A DNA stretch of 64,000 nt from Taenia hydatigena. Lineage: Eukaryota; Platyhelminthes; Cestoda; Cyclophyllidea; Taeniidae. The notes beneath the pieces were generated by a model. It saw only the letters and a list, made by a program, of their open reading frames with translations, did not search any database and was not told the DNA's origin. The first letter of the stretch is position 1. Each line of letters opens with the position of its first letter. Positions 44,560 through 56,060 of this stretch are shown one piece after another. The position numbers and the translations under genes are program-made. The stretch spans positions 32,495,971 to 32,559,970 of the forward strand of contig JADWOT020000001.1 in NCBI GenBank assembly GCA_036345935.2, written 5' to 3'.

Positions 44560-45340
44560 AATTTTTCCCGAAAACTCTGGAAATATGAAGAGATCGGATG
44601 CCATCAGCCCATCAAAGCAGTAAATGGGCCAGCGTCCATCTTCACATGGGAGCACAATCTTCTCCTTTTATGAAATAGTGGCATAATGTGACGATGGCGA
44701 CCAGTGAGACGGCAAAGATTCCCACGATATTCCTTTCTGCCAACTCATTTTACGCAGTCACGCATTCATCTCAGGTTTCCCCTTAAAAAGTTCATATACA
44801 GTCCTGAGGAAGTCACGATTGCCAACTTTCGTGCGTGCAACACTCATTTCAATTAATCATTTCCATTTTGCTCCCAATCAGTTATTACCGCACCGAGGGA
44901 GAAGGCTACTCACTAATCCAGCATAACCCTCACCACTCTGCTCCATTCATTGCAGCATCTATGAAGAGCGCTCGCTGCCTGCACTCACTGAATGATTCAG
45001 GTTGCTTGATAGCTAGAGATCTGGCCATTAAGTAGGTTGTGGACCGGAGCAATTTGCAGTGTAGAGGATAGCATTGTTGGAATTCCTGTGAAGCACAACC
45101 TCTCTTTTGCCTTCAATCCGATTCCATGAATGCTTTGAATGCCAGAGACAATCGCATGCTCCACTTGGCATTACTTCCTCTACTTGATGGATTGCTGATC
45201 AACTTGAGACGTAACCTCTCTTACCCTCACCAACTATTGTGACCCACTTGACATGTCAAATGGATATGCCATAGTCATAGCTGCTGCGGCAGAGATGACA
45301 ATTCTGCCTAAATTGGTCGACTTAACCTAAGTTTTAAGGA
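44560..45340 (+). pseudogene. Recurrent array block and L2-like scrap
   Basis: 44560-44880 matches 23745-24010 and contains RRQRFPRYSFLPTHFTQSRI, the counterpart of 34498-34809 (-). At 45256-45330 the reading YAIVIAAAAEMTILPKL may be L2 ([13 protein letters not shown]). They lie between the PAZ block at 44.2 kb and the PIWI block at 46 kb. Confidence 0.4.
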
Positions 45341-45925
45341 TTACAGTGGCATATCAAAGCAGACGCCTGATGGTTAATGTGGCCAAATGAGTGTCAAGCA
45401 ACAGATGACACACCTCTCAAACTGCTTGATGCTGAGAGCGAGAATTAAGTGTGTTCGTTTTGGATAAGTTGCAAGTCAGTCGGTACAGGTGCAGTTTCGC
45501 CATGAGCAAAAGAAAATACACACACACACACTCGTCTCTGAACACTTGGTTGCCCGCTTTACCAAAGTCCACCACGGCACGAAGCAGTGCTGAGGCAGCA
45601 GAAATGCCAATCGGACAAACAATCGACCCTCTTGGAAAGGAGCGTCAGTTTCGGTCATACAGGCACCGAATGAAAGTTAAAAATCACTGATAGATTATTC
45701 CAATGACTTTAGTAGCACAAACAGATACTGCAATCATTCTAAGCTTGGAAGTTATTCTGTTAAATTTTACATGGACACTTTAGCAGGCTAGATATGCAAC
45801 TCTTGCCCTAATTTGAATAAAACTAAGCATTATGGGCATATTTTTCCATTTTAAATTAACTTTCGTGATAAGAATTACACGATTTGCTATTTAGGTGCAA
45901 AAAAGCAGGAAATAGTAAAACTGTA

Positions 45926-46419
45926 TTGGTTCTCTGAAGGAAAACGCTATCGTCAATCTCCGTGGTATCCGTGGCTGGAGAGCTGTTACTGAAATGAACC
46001 AAGTGTGGAGCGTTTGGGATCCAGATTATTTATCAATCATCGTTGTTATTGAGACGTGGCAGATGTGCTACATTGCACGAGGGTCCGCTCGCGCTCCTCA
46101 TTGCGTCCCAAGAACAAAAATATTGCTCTGCACCTCCAACCCAAATGCTAAAATTCGACCAATCCATTCGGTCTTTTATTCCTTCTATGAGGAGGAGGAG
46201 GCTACAAAACTGAGAGGAGGGGGTAATGAGTTAGAGATTATATTAAAACTACGAATTGCAGACCTACACTTCCCACTCTATGAGTATGCGACTGTGGACC
46301 CTGACACCTCTCCCCTTTCTCATAATTCTACCTCTAGACCAACACCTTGTATATTCGAGTGGATCATCGTATCGCAGCTCTTTGGCTTTTACATTCCTTC
46401 TCTGTCCTGGTCGCATTAA
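45926..46419 (+). pseudogene. Argonaute-like PIWI C-terminal half, 141-codon frame
   Basis: 45930-45985 reads WFSEGKRYRQSPWYPW (Argonaute GVSEGQFQQVLHHELLA). After a stop and frame change, the frame 45994-46419 reads DPDYLSIIVVIETWQMCYIA ([20 protein letters not shown]), then HFPLYEYATVDP (THPFEFDFYL) and HNSTSRPTPCIFEW (IQGTSRPSHYHVLW). These are consecutive PIWI landmarks in order. The RHHTR loop is lost. The other frame ends SSYRSSLAFTF, possibly AYYARLVAFRA. Confidence 0.65.
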
Positions 46420-46635
46420 TCTTGGACATGCTGATTTACACGGGCAGTAAGGCTTGTGCTGCTTGCAAATGAAACAGCTAGATTGTTGTCCGTTGTTAAC
46501 TCCTGTTCTCTAACAAATGCATTGAAATGTGTGACATTCTCGACTTTCTTTGCCTCAAAACGAGTGAGTGAGAGCGGGCAGAGAGAGTCCGCTTCTTAAC
46601 CGGAGGCAGCTGACGACAGTTCCACGTTAAGATGT

Positions 46636-47586
46636 GTGTTCGTCAAATGCTTCTCGGCTAGCATTAAGAACTACTTAGTCCAGCATATCTATAAATAGCA
46701 AATGTGCCGAAGTGCAAAATTGGCTGTGAAAGTGGTCAATCCAACCTTTCTGATCAGCGGAGCTGCGCGTGTGCATCAGCATGCGCGTGTGCATGCATCA
46801 CAGCCTCCACGCAGTAGCAACTATCACAGAGGCAGCAACGAAGCAGTGACATCGCCGAGCCTTCTCTTAACGCCCTTCATTCACATCAAGCTACCTCGCT
46901 GCTCATGTTACTAGCTGCGAAAACGACAGCTAAGCAGGAATGAATGGACGCCATATTTTTTGCAACACGTCTGAAAACCAACCATTGAAAGCTTTTACCA
47001 ATCAAACAAACTCCAGGCGAATCAATGTATCAGTTTTGCTTTTCTTTACGAAGCACAGCCTCCTGGCCAGGTTGAACTTAACCGACAGCACGAAGAGTGG
47101 AATGGCCCAACGGAAATCCACATTCTGCACGCTTACTCACCACAGAATGTAAGTCTAACTGAATGGACGCACTCGAATTTTCGCTGCAGCTACTTCTTGG
47201 CCAAGGCGAATTTGAGCATCTGTGCGCAGACGATGTCGGGATAAGTGACCAAGCAGAAAAATAATGCGTCACCGTCATTTTACCGAACAGATCAGTGGCT
47301 AAAGAAATAGGATCTCATACTCTCTCCTGCGTTGCTTGAATCGAGAGGCAGGCCTATTCTAGTAAATTACAACTGCATAACCTTTGTTGACAGTCAGTAC
47401 ACCCTGCTCAAATTCGCTCTGGGCGAGAAGTTGCTGCCACAAAACTTGGGCGTGGCTATTCAGCTAGCCCGCTATTCTGAGGTGGATGGACGTGCGCAAC
47501 GTAAATTGAGGTTTACCTTTCTGTCCCTTGTGCTGCCTGTAGACCTCAACCCGATTATGAAACTATGCCTAGTAAGAATACACTAA
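46636..47586 (+). pseudogene. Argonaute-like N motif, N domain and L1 (copy 2)
   Basis: 46636-46695 reads VFVKCFSASIKNYLVQHIYK, stop. About 47050-47250 is open as LNRQHEEWNGPTEIHILHAY and LTEWTHSNFRCSYFLAKANL, with none of the stops present in the 9.3 kb copy. Near 47265 CVTVILPNRSVAKEI continues in another frame. 47332-47586 is L1, LLKFALGEKLLPQNLGVAIQ. Confidence 0.55.
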
Positions 47587-47875
47587 GTTAATGCTTTTTA
47601 TTACGCCTTGAGTTTGTCGGGTTGGTAGCAGCTTTAGGTGGTCGATGGCGGGTCGGCAGCCAGAGACGTGTTCAACGAACGATTCTCGCCTAACTTGGAA
47701 TACTAATTGGTCACGCATATATAATGCAAGCGTGACGACCTGATGAAGTGGCTAGATATCTGTCACCATTAATGATGCTGTGATCACCCTGGTCGTGGAA
47801 TTCGGCGGGGTGTTACAGAAGCGTTAATTACAGAGACAGCGGAGGCGGGGCAGCAGCACCGGTCATTCTCCAAAC

Positions 47876-48708
47876 GTGCTTAATCATCACCACCTCACCT
47901 CGTTACTCATAGCACCAGTGATGGATACGGATACCCACCTGCATAATCTACTCGTTTCTTTCTGCTGCACACCTTTGCGAATGTGTCGACACACAGCTGC
48001 TGATATTGCAACAGCTTCACACTTCGTGGGAACCACCTCTCAGTCAATGTGGATCGAGATCGTTCACGTGGGCCGTCTGCAGTCATGGTGTACCCCTTCC
48101 TTCCTGCATCCATAGGTGGTCCCATCACCACACGAGTGATGTCTGCACAACTTGCCTACTTGGACAGGCAGGCGCGTTTTACTCGTTACCCGTTACGGCT
48201 AAGACTTCCAGAGCAGATTGCAGGCTCTGAAAGCTCTGAGACTCGTTTAACTTTAACCTCTTGTTTCATATCAATGCACCCGTGGAAAGAGCAGAGTGGA
48301 AGCAGATAGCCTACAAAGTCTCACGTATTCCATGTGTTTGCGTCCAGCCTGCTTGGGTGATTGCTTCGGTTACTTGGCGATGACTCTGTTGGTGGATGAA
48401 TTAGACTGCGCAGTCTTCTTCTGCACGTACCTGGTCTATGCACTGGTGAATTACTGCCGCAATGCAGTCTACGTGGTGACATGGTGACAGTATGCGTGTT
48501 GCTTTCAATTTAAAATAACTTAGATGCTGTTTTTTGTTCCTCTATCTGCTACTTGGCTGCTCGTGCTCCTTACCACCTGTCATCCTTTACTCTCGCATAG
48601 CTGTATGATTTAAATAAATATTGGGGAACTTCAAATGCTATTTTTATTACCCAATTTGAAAAGCATCATGTAGTGGGGATTGAAATTGGCAATGGTGCTT
48701 TGGAAGTG
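47876..48708 (+). pseudogene. Argonaute-like L2-MID part (copy 2) and following small exon
   Basis: PVMDTDTHLHNLLVSFC and CRHTAADIATASHFVGTTSQ (47.88-48.06 kb), an L2 end near 48.2 kb, then CFGYLAMTLLVDELDCAVFF and CTYLVYALVNYCRNAVYVVT (48.30-48.49 kb). The exon FEKHHVVGIEIGNGALE|GTGAGT follows at 48655-48705. Confidence 0.55.
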
Positions 48709-49342
48709 AGTAGGTGTGAGGGAAGCGATAGTCACCTGTAGGAGGTGGTGGTCGAGATCAATCGAATAAGTAGGAGGAAGAAACACTAAGTGGTACGTGT
48801 AGTCAACTGGAATTACCAATATGCGCAGCATATCTAATGGCTTTAACAAGCGGGTCTGACTAATTTAAAGAGGGCTAATTAATGTACAGAACGGCAAATG
48901 TTTTTTTACTGTTTGCGCGCTGTCTTTGCAAGCCGCTACTCAAAATCTGTGTTCAATCTGTGTTCATTGAGACTAATTCCACTAACCCTTCCTCTTCTAC
49001 TTTGCCAACCTGATGTTGAGGCATCTCGGCAGAATGGACCATGTTGTAGTGCCCACGAGTCCTAATTACGCCTGTGATGTAAAGATGGTGCAATGGGGTA
49101 GTGAATGAGCACATCCAAGTATCTCAGTGAGTTCACTGGAGCGATTGATGCAACGGCGAACAGAATCCTCATTAGTTGTAAACGACATTTGATCTACTAA
49201 GTATACGGAAAAGTGCAAAAATTGTTAGAAGAAATTAGGTCAAAATGGATGTACACAAAATTTTGTTGCCGCATATGCAAAATATTTATCCGTTTGAATC
49301 CGTCAATGTGTATCCACTCAACAACTCTCTTCGTAGCACTTC

Positions 49343-49854
49343 TTGCATTTGACAGGAAATTTGTGGCAGCAGACTAAACAGCCGCATTCCACTGAACCAC
49401 AATGCGTTTGCACTCAATCAACTTCATATGAAGCCGTTGATACCACTCTGACCGCGACATCTTCGTCCACCACCAACGCCACTGTCAATCCCTATAGTAT
49501 TGCATCATTCATCAGAGTAATGCATGCAGGCTATACTTCACAATCGAACACGATGCAAAGGGATGTAATTATGTGGGATAGGAATCGACTGTACGAAATA
49601 GCGCAAACGGGTGAGCAAGAGTAGTGGAGGCGATTGAAAGAATTGCAGATGATCGAAATGTTACAAAGTGTGCCAGCGGCTCCGAGCGTTCCACATCTGC
49701 CACCTACGCATGTACTAACCCGGACTGGCGTAGCATAACCTTAGTGGTGTTCAAATCCACGGGCATCCACGCAAAGCAACCGCTGGCATTTATTAAGTGT
49801 TCTCTACTAACATTTCTTACCCCCAACTTTCCTTACCAGCTGTGCTACTCTTAG
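49343..49854 (+). pseudogene. Argonaute-like PIWI fragment
   Basis: PYSIASFIRVMHAGYTSQ matches Argonaute KPSIAAVVGSMDAHPNR. A GTGAGC donor-like site follows at 49611. In the next frame (49624-49854), NPDWRSITLVVFKSTGIHAK fits [19 protein letters not shown]. The part holding YRDG is absent. In the first frame Met-Asp is Met-His. Confidence 0.6.
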
Positions 49855-50833
49855 CAACTCATTGCGATTTCTTCCTGTTTGCTCTTGTCAGATTTTCGAT
49901 AAAACGCATTTTGAGCACAGAAGGAAAAGTACCACTTTTCACGACCACAAATATGTACTTCTAGACGTTAACATTACCCAAATTAGTGACAGAATTTTGC
50001 TTCCCATTGGTAAGTGAACCTGTGCGTTCAAGCGAAGTACATAAAATGAGGGGTGTTACGTCCACACCGTTAAGTCTACACCTTCTTCTCAAGTAGCATT
50101 ACTGCTCATTGTCGGCCAGCTTCTTTTCAACTGTCAGTTTTCTGCTTTAACAATCCACTTCTTGAGTTGGCGCATGTCGCAATCTTGTATAAAGGGCTCA
50201 TTCCATAGCCTCTTCCTTCCCTTTGTTACTGCTATCCATGTGGCTCACTAACAGTCAGGGAACTAGCGATGCTGCCAGAGTGATCGGATGGCATGGAGAA
50301 GGAATACGTGCTCCAGAACTCAGCCTACACCTCTGACTCAAAGGAGACCAACGCCAGAGTAACTGTGCGCAAACAAGTAGTCAAATATATTCATTGTAGT
50401 AATTGGTTTACTAGAGCACAGAGTCAACGCTAAATGAGCGGTATAGAGCAAATTGTTGCAATCCTTTGCGACGAGGTATTTGCAGAATGTGCAACAGTTA
50501 CTGCTCTACCGTCACAAATGCGTCTTGACGGATTTTCACTGTGTCACGAATACTGTCCTGTAGAAGATCCTCAGTAGCTGTAACTGCCTTCTGTATGATA
50601 TGGATACGTGAACTTAGCTGCATTTCCATCAATCAGCCAGCCATTCATTGAAACGATTAAAGCTTTACATGATTGAGTGAAGTGGAAATTGCGAATTAAT
50701 TTATAATCAAAATGAATGTACTTTAAATGAATTTGATGAAGTTGATTTTATGCACGCAGGACCGATTATAACTATGCCTGATAAATAATCTTAGGAGCTG
50801 CAATCCTTAAACAATTGATGTGGTTGCATCTGT

Positions 50834-51001
50834 ATGTCGTCAGATGATACCATCGACATCACCCTAACTACCTCGGCCTATGCTGCGCAACCGAAGACAA
50901 TGCAATGCGATGCAATTGGACACGATGTGGTAAAAATTATTAAACTGCACAAACTGGCACAAATGAGTGAAGGAAAGTTCAGAATAACGGAGAGACTCAG
51001 G
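50834..51001 (+). pseudogene. Argonaute-like PIWI exon with GTAAGA donor
   Basis: Reads MSSDDTIDITLTTSAYAAQP then CDAIGHDVVKIIKLHKLAQM. It is homologous at DNA level to 49480-49610 and fits PSITAVVGSMDAHPSRYC...RQEIIEDL. It ends CTCAGG|GTAAGATG. Confidence 0.55.
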
Positions 51002-51093
51002 GTAAGATGAAGTAAAGTATGGAAAAGTGAATTGTTGTAAAGCAAAGCAGCAACCCTAACGTTTCACCACTGTCACTAACGCGCGTCCTGTAG

Positions 51094-51602
51094 CATATAC
51101 CAGATGAGCAATTACGCTCTTAATTCTTTGCACGACGTGATTATAAAAACTAAAGTAATTCACCCACAGCAAAAGCTAGTTGCTAACCGTAATTTGACCG
51201 AATGCGCACTCAGAAAGCAGTACCGACACTTTGCAATCTTGACAAATATGGATATCGTGTGTACAAAGTTGACTCAATCATTGAGTGATGGATTGGGTGC
51301 TTCTTTAGATTGTAGTGCTAATAGCACAAGCAGAAGGGATTGGAAAGACACATCCAAGTAAAGCCCGACTTATAGGAGCCTTCATATGGGGATGTGAAGA
51401 TAATTGCAGAAGAGTGTTTGGTCACAGACATAACGCGAGTCGCTTTAGCAAAAGCACATCAGAGGTGGAATTCGTCTCAAATACCAAAATGTTTGCGCTA
51501 TTCACTGTCACCCACGCACCTGCCTACCTGCGTTGGTTGGCAGTGTTGACACAAGTGCCATTTGACATGACAAATGGGTCGAGCTTGCCGTCGGCAGTAT
51601 GA
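51094..51602 (+). pseudogene. Argonaute-like PIWI end, spliced
   Basis: Starts after CGCGTCCTGTAG. IYQMSNYALNSLHDVIIKTK then VIHPQQKLVANRN keeps the exact spacing of Argonaute IEDLSYMVRELLIQFYKSTR then FKPTRIIFYRDG, with Asp replaced by Asn. ECALRKQYRHFAILTNMDIV fits [19 protein letters not shown]. The overlapping frame 51315-51602 reads FSKSTSEVEFVSNTKMFALF then VTHAPAYLRWLAVLTQ (RFTADELQ...VSIPAPAYYAHLVAF, His replaced) and ends at TGA. Confidence 0.6.
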
Positions 51603-52750
51603 AATAGACTGCGAAATGGAACAGGTCACCGTCTAAGAAGAGATCAGCACTATTCAATCACTCGGCCAACACACAGTGCATGCTGCAGTGGCGAGGATGG
51701 TCACTCAAAATAACCGATTGTGAAGGTGACTTCTAAGCAAAACCCCAAGTGACCTGATGCAGCAACGTAGTTTAGGAAGTTCACTTAAAACTAAAGTGGC
51801 GCAGAAAACGAATAAACTGATATCTTTAACGTCCTCTTGCTCTTCTTTGATGAGTGTCCTAGCTTTCGTCTGCTAAGAGTCCCTTGCTGTGCGTATGTTT
51901 GCTTAAGCAACATCCCAACTAAGGTCACTCATAGGGTTCAAATAGATTTCTTTGAGCCGTAAATTTAAAGGTGCACTCGTTTAGTTCCCATTGGGATCGT
52001 AGCAAGGTAGGAGACAGGGCAATGTCTGAGTAGACCACGGTGCAACCTAATCAAATGGCTGACTAAGTGGTTGACAGGGAGACCAGTAGTTATAAGCAAG
52101 TTTTGTCTTTGACCAGCAGTTCTGTGTGAGTAGATAGACAAGTTCGCAGGTTAGCCAGTTGGGCAGCCAGTTAGCAACGTGTACCAACGCTAGTCCAGTA
52201 GCGTCTTATACCCACGTCATTGACTAGTTACTACTTCTCGCACCTGACGAACCAGTGCACCACCAAAAAGTGGTGCCATTCAAATTCACACTAAAGGCGT
52301 CATCGTTAATTTAAGTATAGCATAGTCACCCCACAACAGTGGTCTTTAGGTCGTTAGTGCTGTCTACCTTAGGGTGAAGATATTACATCACCTCGTGCGT
52401 TTCGTGTGTTGACTTGCGGATCAGCAGTCCAATTCGCTTGATGATGGTATTGTCGGGTAGTGATTTGGTCTGAGCAATGCTTTTCAGCGCTTACCTGCAA
52501 TGCAGCGCAAAATTCATCAATTTTCCTCGTTAATCAAGTCAACAACTAGAATTACTTGCTGCCTGCTTTCACTCTGCTTGTTTTGAGAGAATGCAATGCG
52601 AGACTGCCTGCATATTAAGAGATTGTCTGGAGGAAGCGATCGAACGAAGGACCAAAACCGAAGGACCTCGGTCTATCAAAGTCACATATATTTGCAATTG
52701 AGGTTAGTGCCCTCCTTTGTCCCTCCTTTACAATTCCTTTTTTCCCTACC
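51603..52750. other. Spacer with array traces
   Basis: No block placed with confidence. 52555-52610 resembles the pre-N-terminal module (CTGCCTGCTTTCACTCTG, cf. 17.56 kb). Confidence 0.4.
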
Positions 52751-53017
52751 CTATAGTATAATTGCACAATTCAAAACAAGATTACTACATCGTGTGCTTC
52801 TTTCACTTCTTCTGGAATTGAGGACTAATGAGTAAGCAAAGGGGCTAAAATCGCTGGTATCTTGATGGACTATCAGGGGATGAATAAGGCTTCCTGGTCT
52901 CACTCTTTTCACTGCATGAGAATGAAGGCCAAGGAGGGAGAGACAAGCACTAAACCTATTGTACATCCTTGCGAATGCGTTGAAAACTATTGCTATAAAA
53001 ATGCAGTGATTGCACAC
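52751..53017 (-). pseudogene. Argonaute-like MID scrap
   Basis: The minus frame reads FNAFARMYNRFSACLSLLGL then HSHAVKRVRPGS. It parallels IKAFIARANRKAHKECGSCR then TSLTSTPLQRAELE at 33 kb, so it is the start of MID in a worn copy. Confidence 0.4.
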
Positions 53018-53819
53018 ACAGGTGCAGTCCAGTCCTGTCTGGAGGCCATCCTTACACCAAAATTGGTCGAGACCGTCAGAAAATGGCTTTATTAGGGTGT
53101 GTCATCATGGCGCATAGCTTCCATTACTCCGGATAATCAATCAGTTACGAGGTAAGGGGTAGTAAAACAACGGCACTGTTTGGAAGTAAATCCAACTCGT
53201 GATTTCTCTTTACTGTACACTGTTCATCAATTTCGCTGGCAGTGGAAAGTGGGCAGAACCGTTCGAATGTATTAGTCTGATGGGTAACTAAAGGCAATGC
53301 GCACTGACGGTGACCAATGATAGTAGATGGCGGGAAAGGTAACCAGGTGATGAGATAACAGTGCTGTTGTAATAATGAATCACTTTCTTACATTAAAGGC
53401 TTAGATCCAATGAAGGTGATCGGCTTATATCATTAACGCTGCCCGCAAAGCAGTCAGTGCTGTTAAGAATATTGTCTGTGTTTCAGGAATAGGAGGAGAG
53501 GAAGGAGTAAGTGGCTGAAGTGGTCCTCACAACAACCTCTCACTAAAAGGTGGTCCGAGTCAACTTCAAGCCCCTTTAAAAGGCTGCTTTGTGCATAAAC
53601 AAGCAAACTTAGTTCATTAATTACTCAACTACGGTGCTTATCAGTGTGCGCTGGTGCTAAAAATGGAGTTGAACCTGCCAAACCCAAGTTAACTGCATTG
53701 CAGCAAGGCGATTTCCTGACCAACAATGCCACTGTGTAACTAAAATGTGAAAATTGCGATGTGGCTGGCTTAACGCTCAGAGAAGATGAGCTGGAGAGTC
53801 GATTCCGTGTTTAGTCGCA

Positions 53820-54260
53820 CGGAGCGTTCGGCGAACACGTTTCTCGTCATCCGCCTTCGAGAAGGGAAGCGTACTCTGAGTTAGCATAACCCTCACCACC
53901 AATGAAGAGCATTCGCTACCTGTTCCCACTCGACTCGTTCTAAGGGAATAAAAGCAATCAGAGCTCTTCGCTTTGAAGGGCGGAACTCACTGCGTCCCAA
54001 TCGAAACCGAAACGCATGATGCTAACGCTGACCATGTGTCGACCACTTTCACGATATGTTCTGCACAAATATGTTCCGACGCTGTTCACTCAGAATATCA
54101 CTTTTAGTATTACCAGTGTATCGACGAGACTGATACTTCAAAAAGCCCCTAAGGCACCCCGAGTGCAGCGGCGAAACATCATTTACCTTTACCATCCCCA
54201 CACACCACCTATTCACCCACCTCATCGCCTTCTCATCCTCGCGATGCTCAATTCTTCTTA
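53820..54260. other. Array module with worn N motif; open frame unassigned
   Basis: The minus strand near 53820-53850 reads VFAERSVRLNT. The plus frame 54016-54261 (MMLTLTMCRPLSRYVLHKYV) is open but not placed. Confidence 0.3.
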
Positions 54261-54308
54261 ACCTGGTGCTACACGACGCGGAAAGATTTCACCTGTGTAC
54301 ATTCGTAC

Positions 54309-54560
54309 TTGTTAGCTACTCGGAGGAGAGCAAGAGCCGAGTCAAGTCCACTCACCGACTCAGTCATCTGCCCCGCTTCGTCTTATCCACACAACCTAAG
54401 TCACATAACGATTTGGAAAAAGACAAATTTTAAACAATTTCTATCGTGTCTATTTATTTTAATTTTACCATGCTTCCATCCAGATCGCAGTCAAATACTG
54501 TTGCCGAAGATTCCACTCACAACTCATGGTCATTGCTGGCATGATTGATGCAAATGAGAG
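54309..54560 (+). pseudogene. Argonaute-like MID-PIWI junction and PIWI strand
   Basis: YPHNLSHITIWKKTNFKQFL fits Argonaute [20 protein letters not shown]. In the next frame, SQLMVIAGMIDANERR fits PSITAVVGSMDAHPSR, with Met and a following Asp kept. The DVTHP segment between them is not readable. Confidence 0.45.
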
Positions 54561-55214
54561 GAGGTGAAGACGCATCCCTTACGCTGGTTGAATCGCAGCA
54601 AGCAATTGTTGGAAAAAATAGTTCTCTTAAATAAAGGAAGAGGGATTAGTAAGCATAAACCTCGGTTCCAAACGCTCGTCATCATCTATCATGGAGGGAG
54701 AAGCATGCACTGTGAGGAAAAATAACCCTCACCAGTTTGTTCCGTTTATTGCATCGCCAACGATGGAAGTGAGAATCAAGGAGGAATCGATAAATGCCAA
54801 TCTCTCACACATCAAAGCAGGTGGTGCACACCTGCCTACCTAAAGCAGGTAGACTGTGCAGACATTGCCTGCTCACTAACTGAGCCATTATAAGTACAAA
54901 ACAGAGGCAAACCATGGTTGCATACCCTGCGGAGGTAACATGCACACAGCATCGATGCCCACTGCCTGAGGCACAGCTGCCACGTAGAGTGAGGTTGCTG
55001 CCGTGTGTGCAATTTGTAGCTACAATGTCAGCAGAGTGTGCTAGTAGGCTCGATGCTCATTTCTTTCCATTTGATTTTTAATTCCTTGGAAGCAGTGGAT
55101 TAAATGTAGGTGGGTAACAATCTCCTTCGTGGGTGACAGGATGAACGGGGCAGAGTGATGAGGATTAACCACCGCCTCATCTACTAATGAGGTCGCATTT
55201 ACACCGCTTCAGTA

Positions 55215-55305
55215 CGTCGACGCACTTGTTATATAAAGGCTTGACTAAGTAGTCCCCACTGTTAAGCGAGAAGCTCTCGGCGAACACGCATCCGTCATTC
55301 GTCTG
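55215..55305 (-). pseudogene. Argonaute-like N-terminal block
   Basis: The minus strand reads VFAESFSLNSGDYLVKPLYN then KCVDVLKR, open, another member of the recurrent motif family. Confidence 0.45.
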
Positions 55306-55630
55306 CCACCTGCCCACTCTCTCGCTACTCGATGCGAGGAAGTGAAAGCCTGAGGTTAAAAATTAGTGAACAACCTGTGATATGTTGCAATGAATTGCTT
55401 AAAGGTCGAGATTAAATAGCCACAATCTAGTTAATTAAGCAAGTGCATCTGTCCGATAAGCTGATTTTATGACGGGTAGGCACAGAAAGACGTCTCGCTG
55501 ACGCATTCGTTGTCCGGCATTATTGTTGTCATCAAAATGTTGGGGGTGCCATGTAACTGGCTCGTCGATTGTCGCAGCAATGATGACATGACTTTATTGC
55601 AGAGAAATTGCCTATGTGCAACAACTCTAG

Positions 55631-55837
55631 CAAACTAATGGAAAGGTAGTTCCTACTTATGTCGACTTCATGGGCTGCTACGCCCAATTGTGCCCAAAGA
55701 TTAACTACAAGTCTGAATATTTGCCATTCGCCATCGCCTGCATTGAGGGGCATGCCTGGTTGCCCATGGAGGAGTGCCAACGCCCGCCCGACCAAAGCAA
55801 GTGCAATCCACTCACTAACCACATCTCGATACGATGA
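55631..55837 (+). pseudogene. Argonaute-like PAZ domain, best preserved
   Basis: Open from just after a TAG at 55628 to TGA 55837: QTNGKVVPTYVDFMGCYAQL then CPKINYKSEYLPFAIACIEG and HAWLPMEECQRPPDQSKCNP. It follows Argonaute [20 protein letters not shown] then [20 protein letters not shown] and AGQRCIKKLT. Conserved aromatics and the LP.E.C segment are visible. The opposite strand and a second plus frame are open too, but only this frame is shared with the 13, 35 and 44 kb copies. Confidence 0.65.
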
Positions 55838-55899
55838 TATGAATATTCCCGTTGTCTTGATCAAAACCTTGTTAGCCGGCCTCGTCGTGTCGCAATGTC

Positions 55900-56060
55900 A
55901 TCGCGTACATTGTTTTGCACTCAGTCACTCAGTCGCGCAAGTTATTGAATGTCTGTCCGGCTGAACCGGCAAACCAACTGGTCATCCACCTGACCAACTG
56001 CTAGAAGTTGTGCTACTGTGTCATTTTCCTCTGTAGCGTGTCTACACTACCACTGTCAAC
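55900..56060 (+). pseudogene. Argonaute-like PIWI block (FYRDG region)
   Basis: Reads HSVAQVIECLSG, stop, TGKPTGHPPDQLLEVVLLCH, the fourth copy of the 24270-24407 block. As at 24 kb, it is followed within 700 bases by a MID unit on the opposite strand. Confidence 0.45.

Larger units (their letters stand above)
46391..48829 (+). repeat. Direct duplication copy 2 (partner 8548-11220)
   Basis: See 8548-11220. This copy has about 110 extra bases at 47812-47920 and lacks about 290 bases after 48255, which deletes the GRVL part of MID. Confidence 0.9.
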
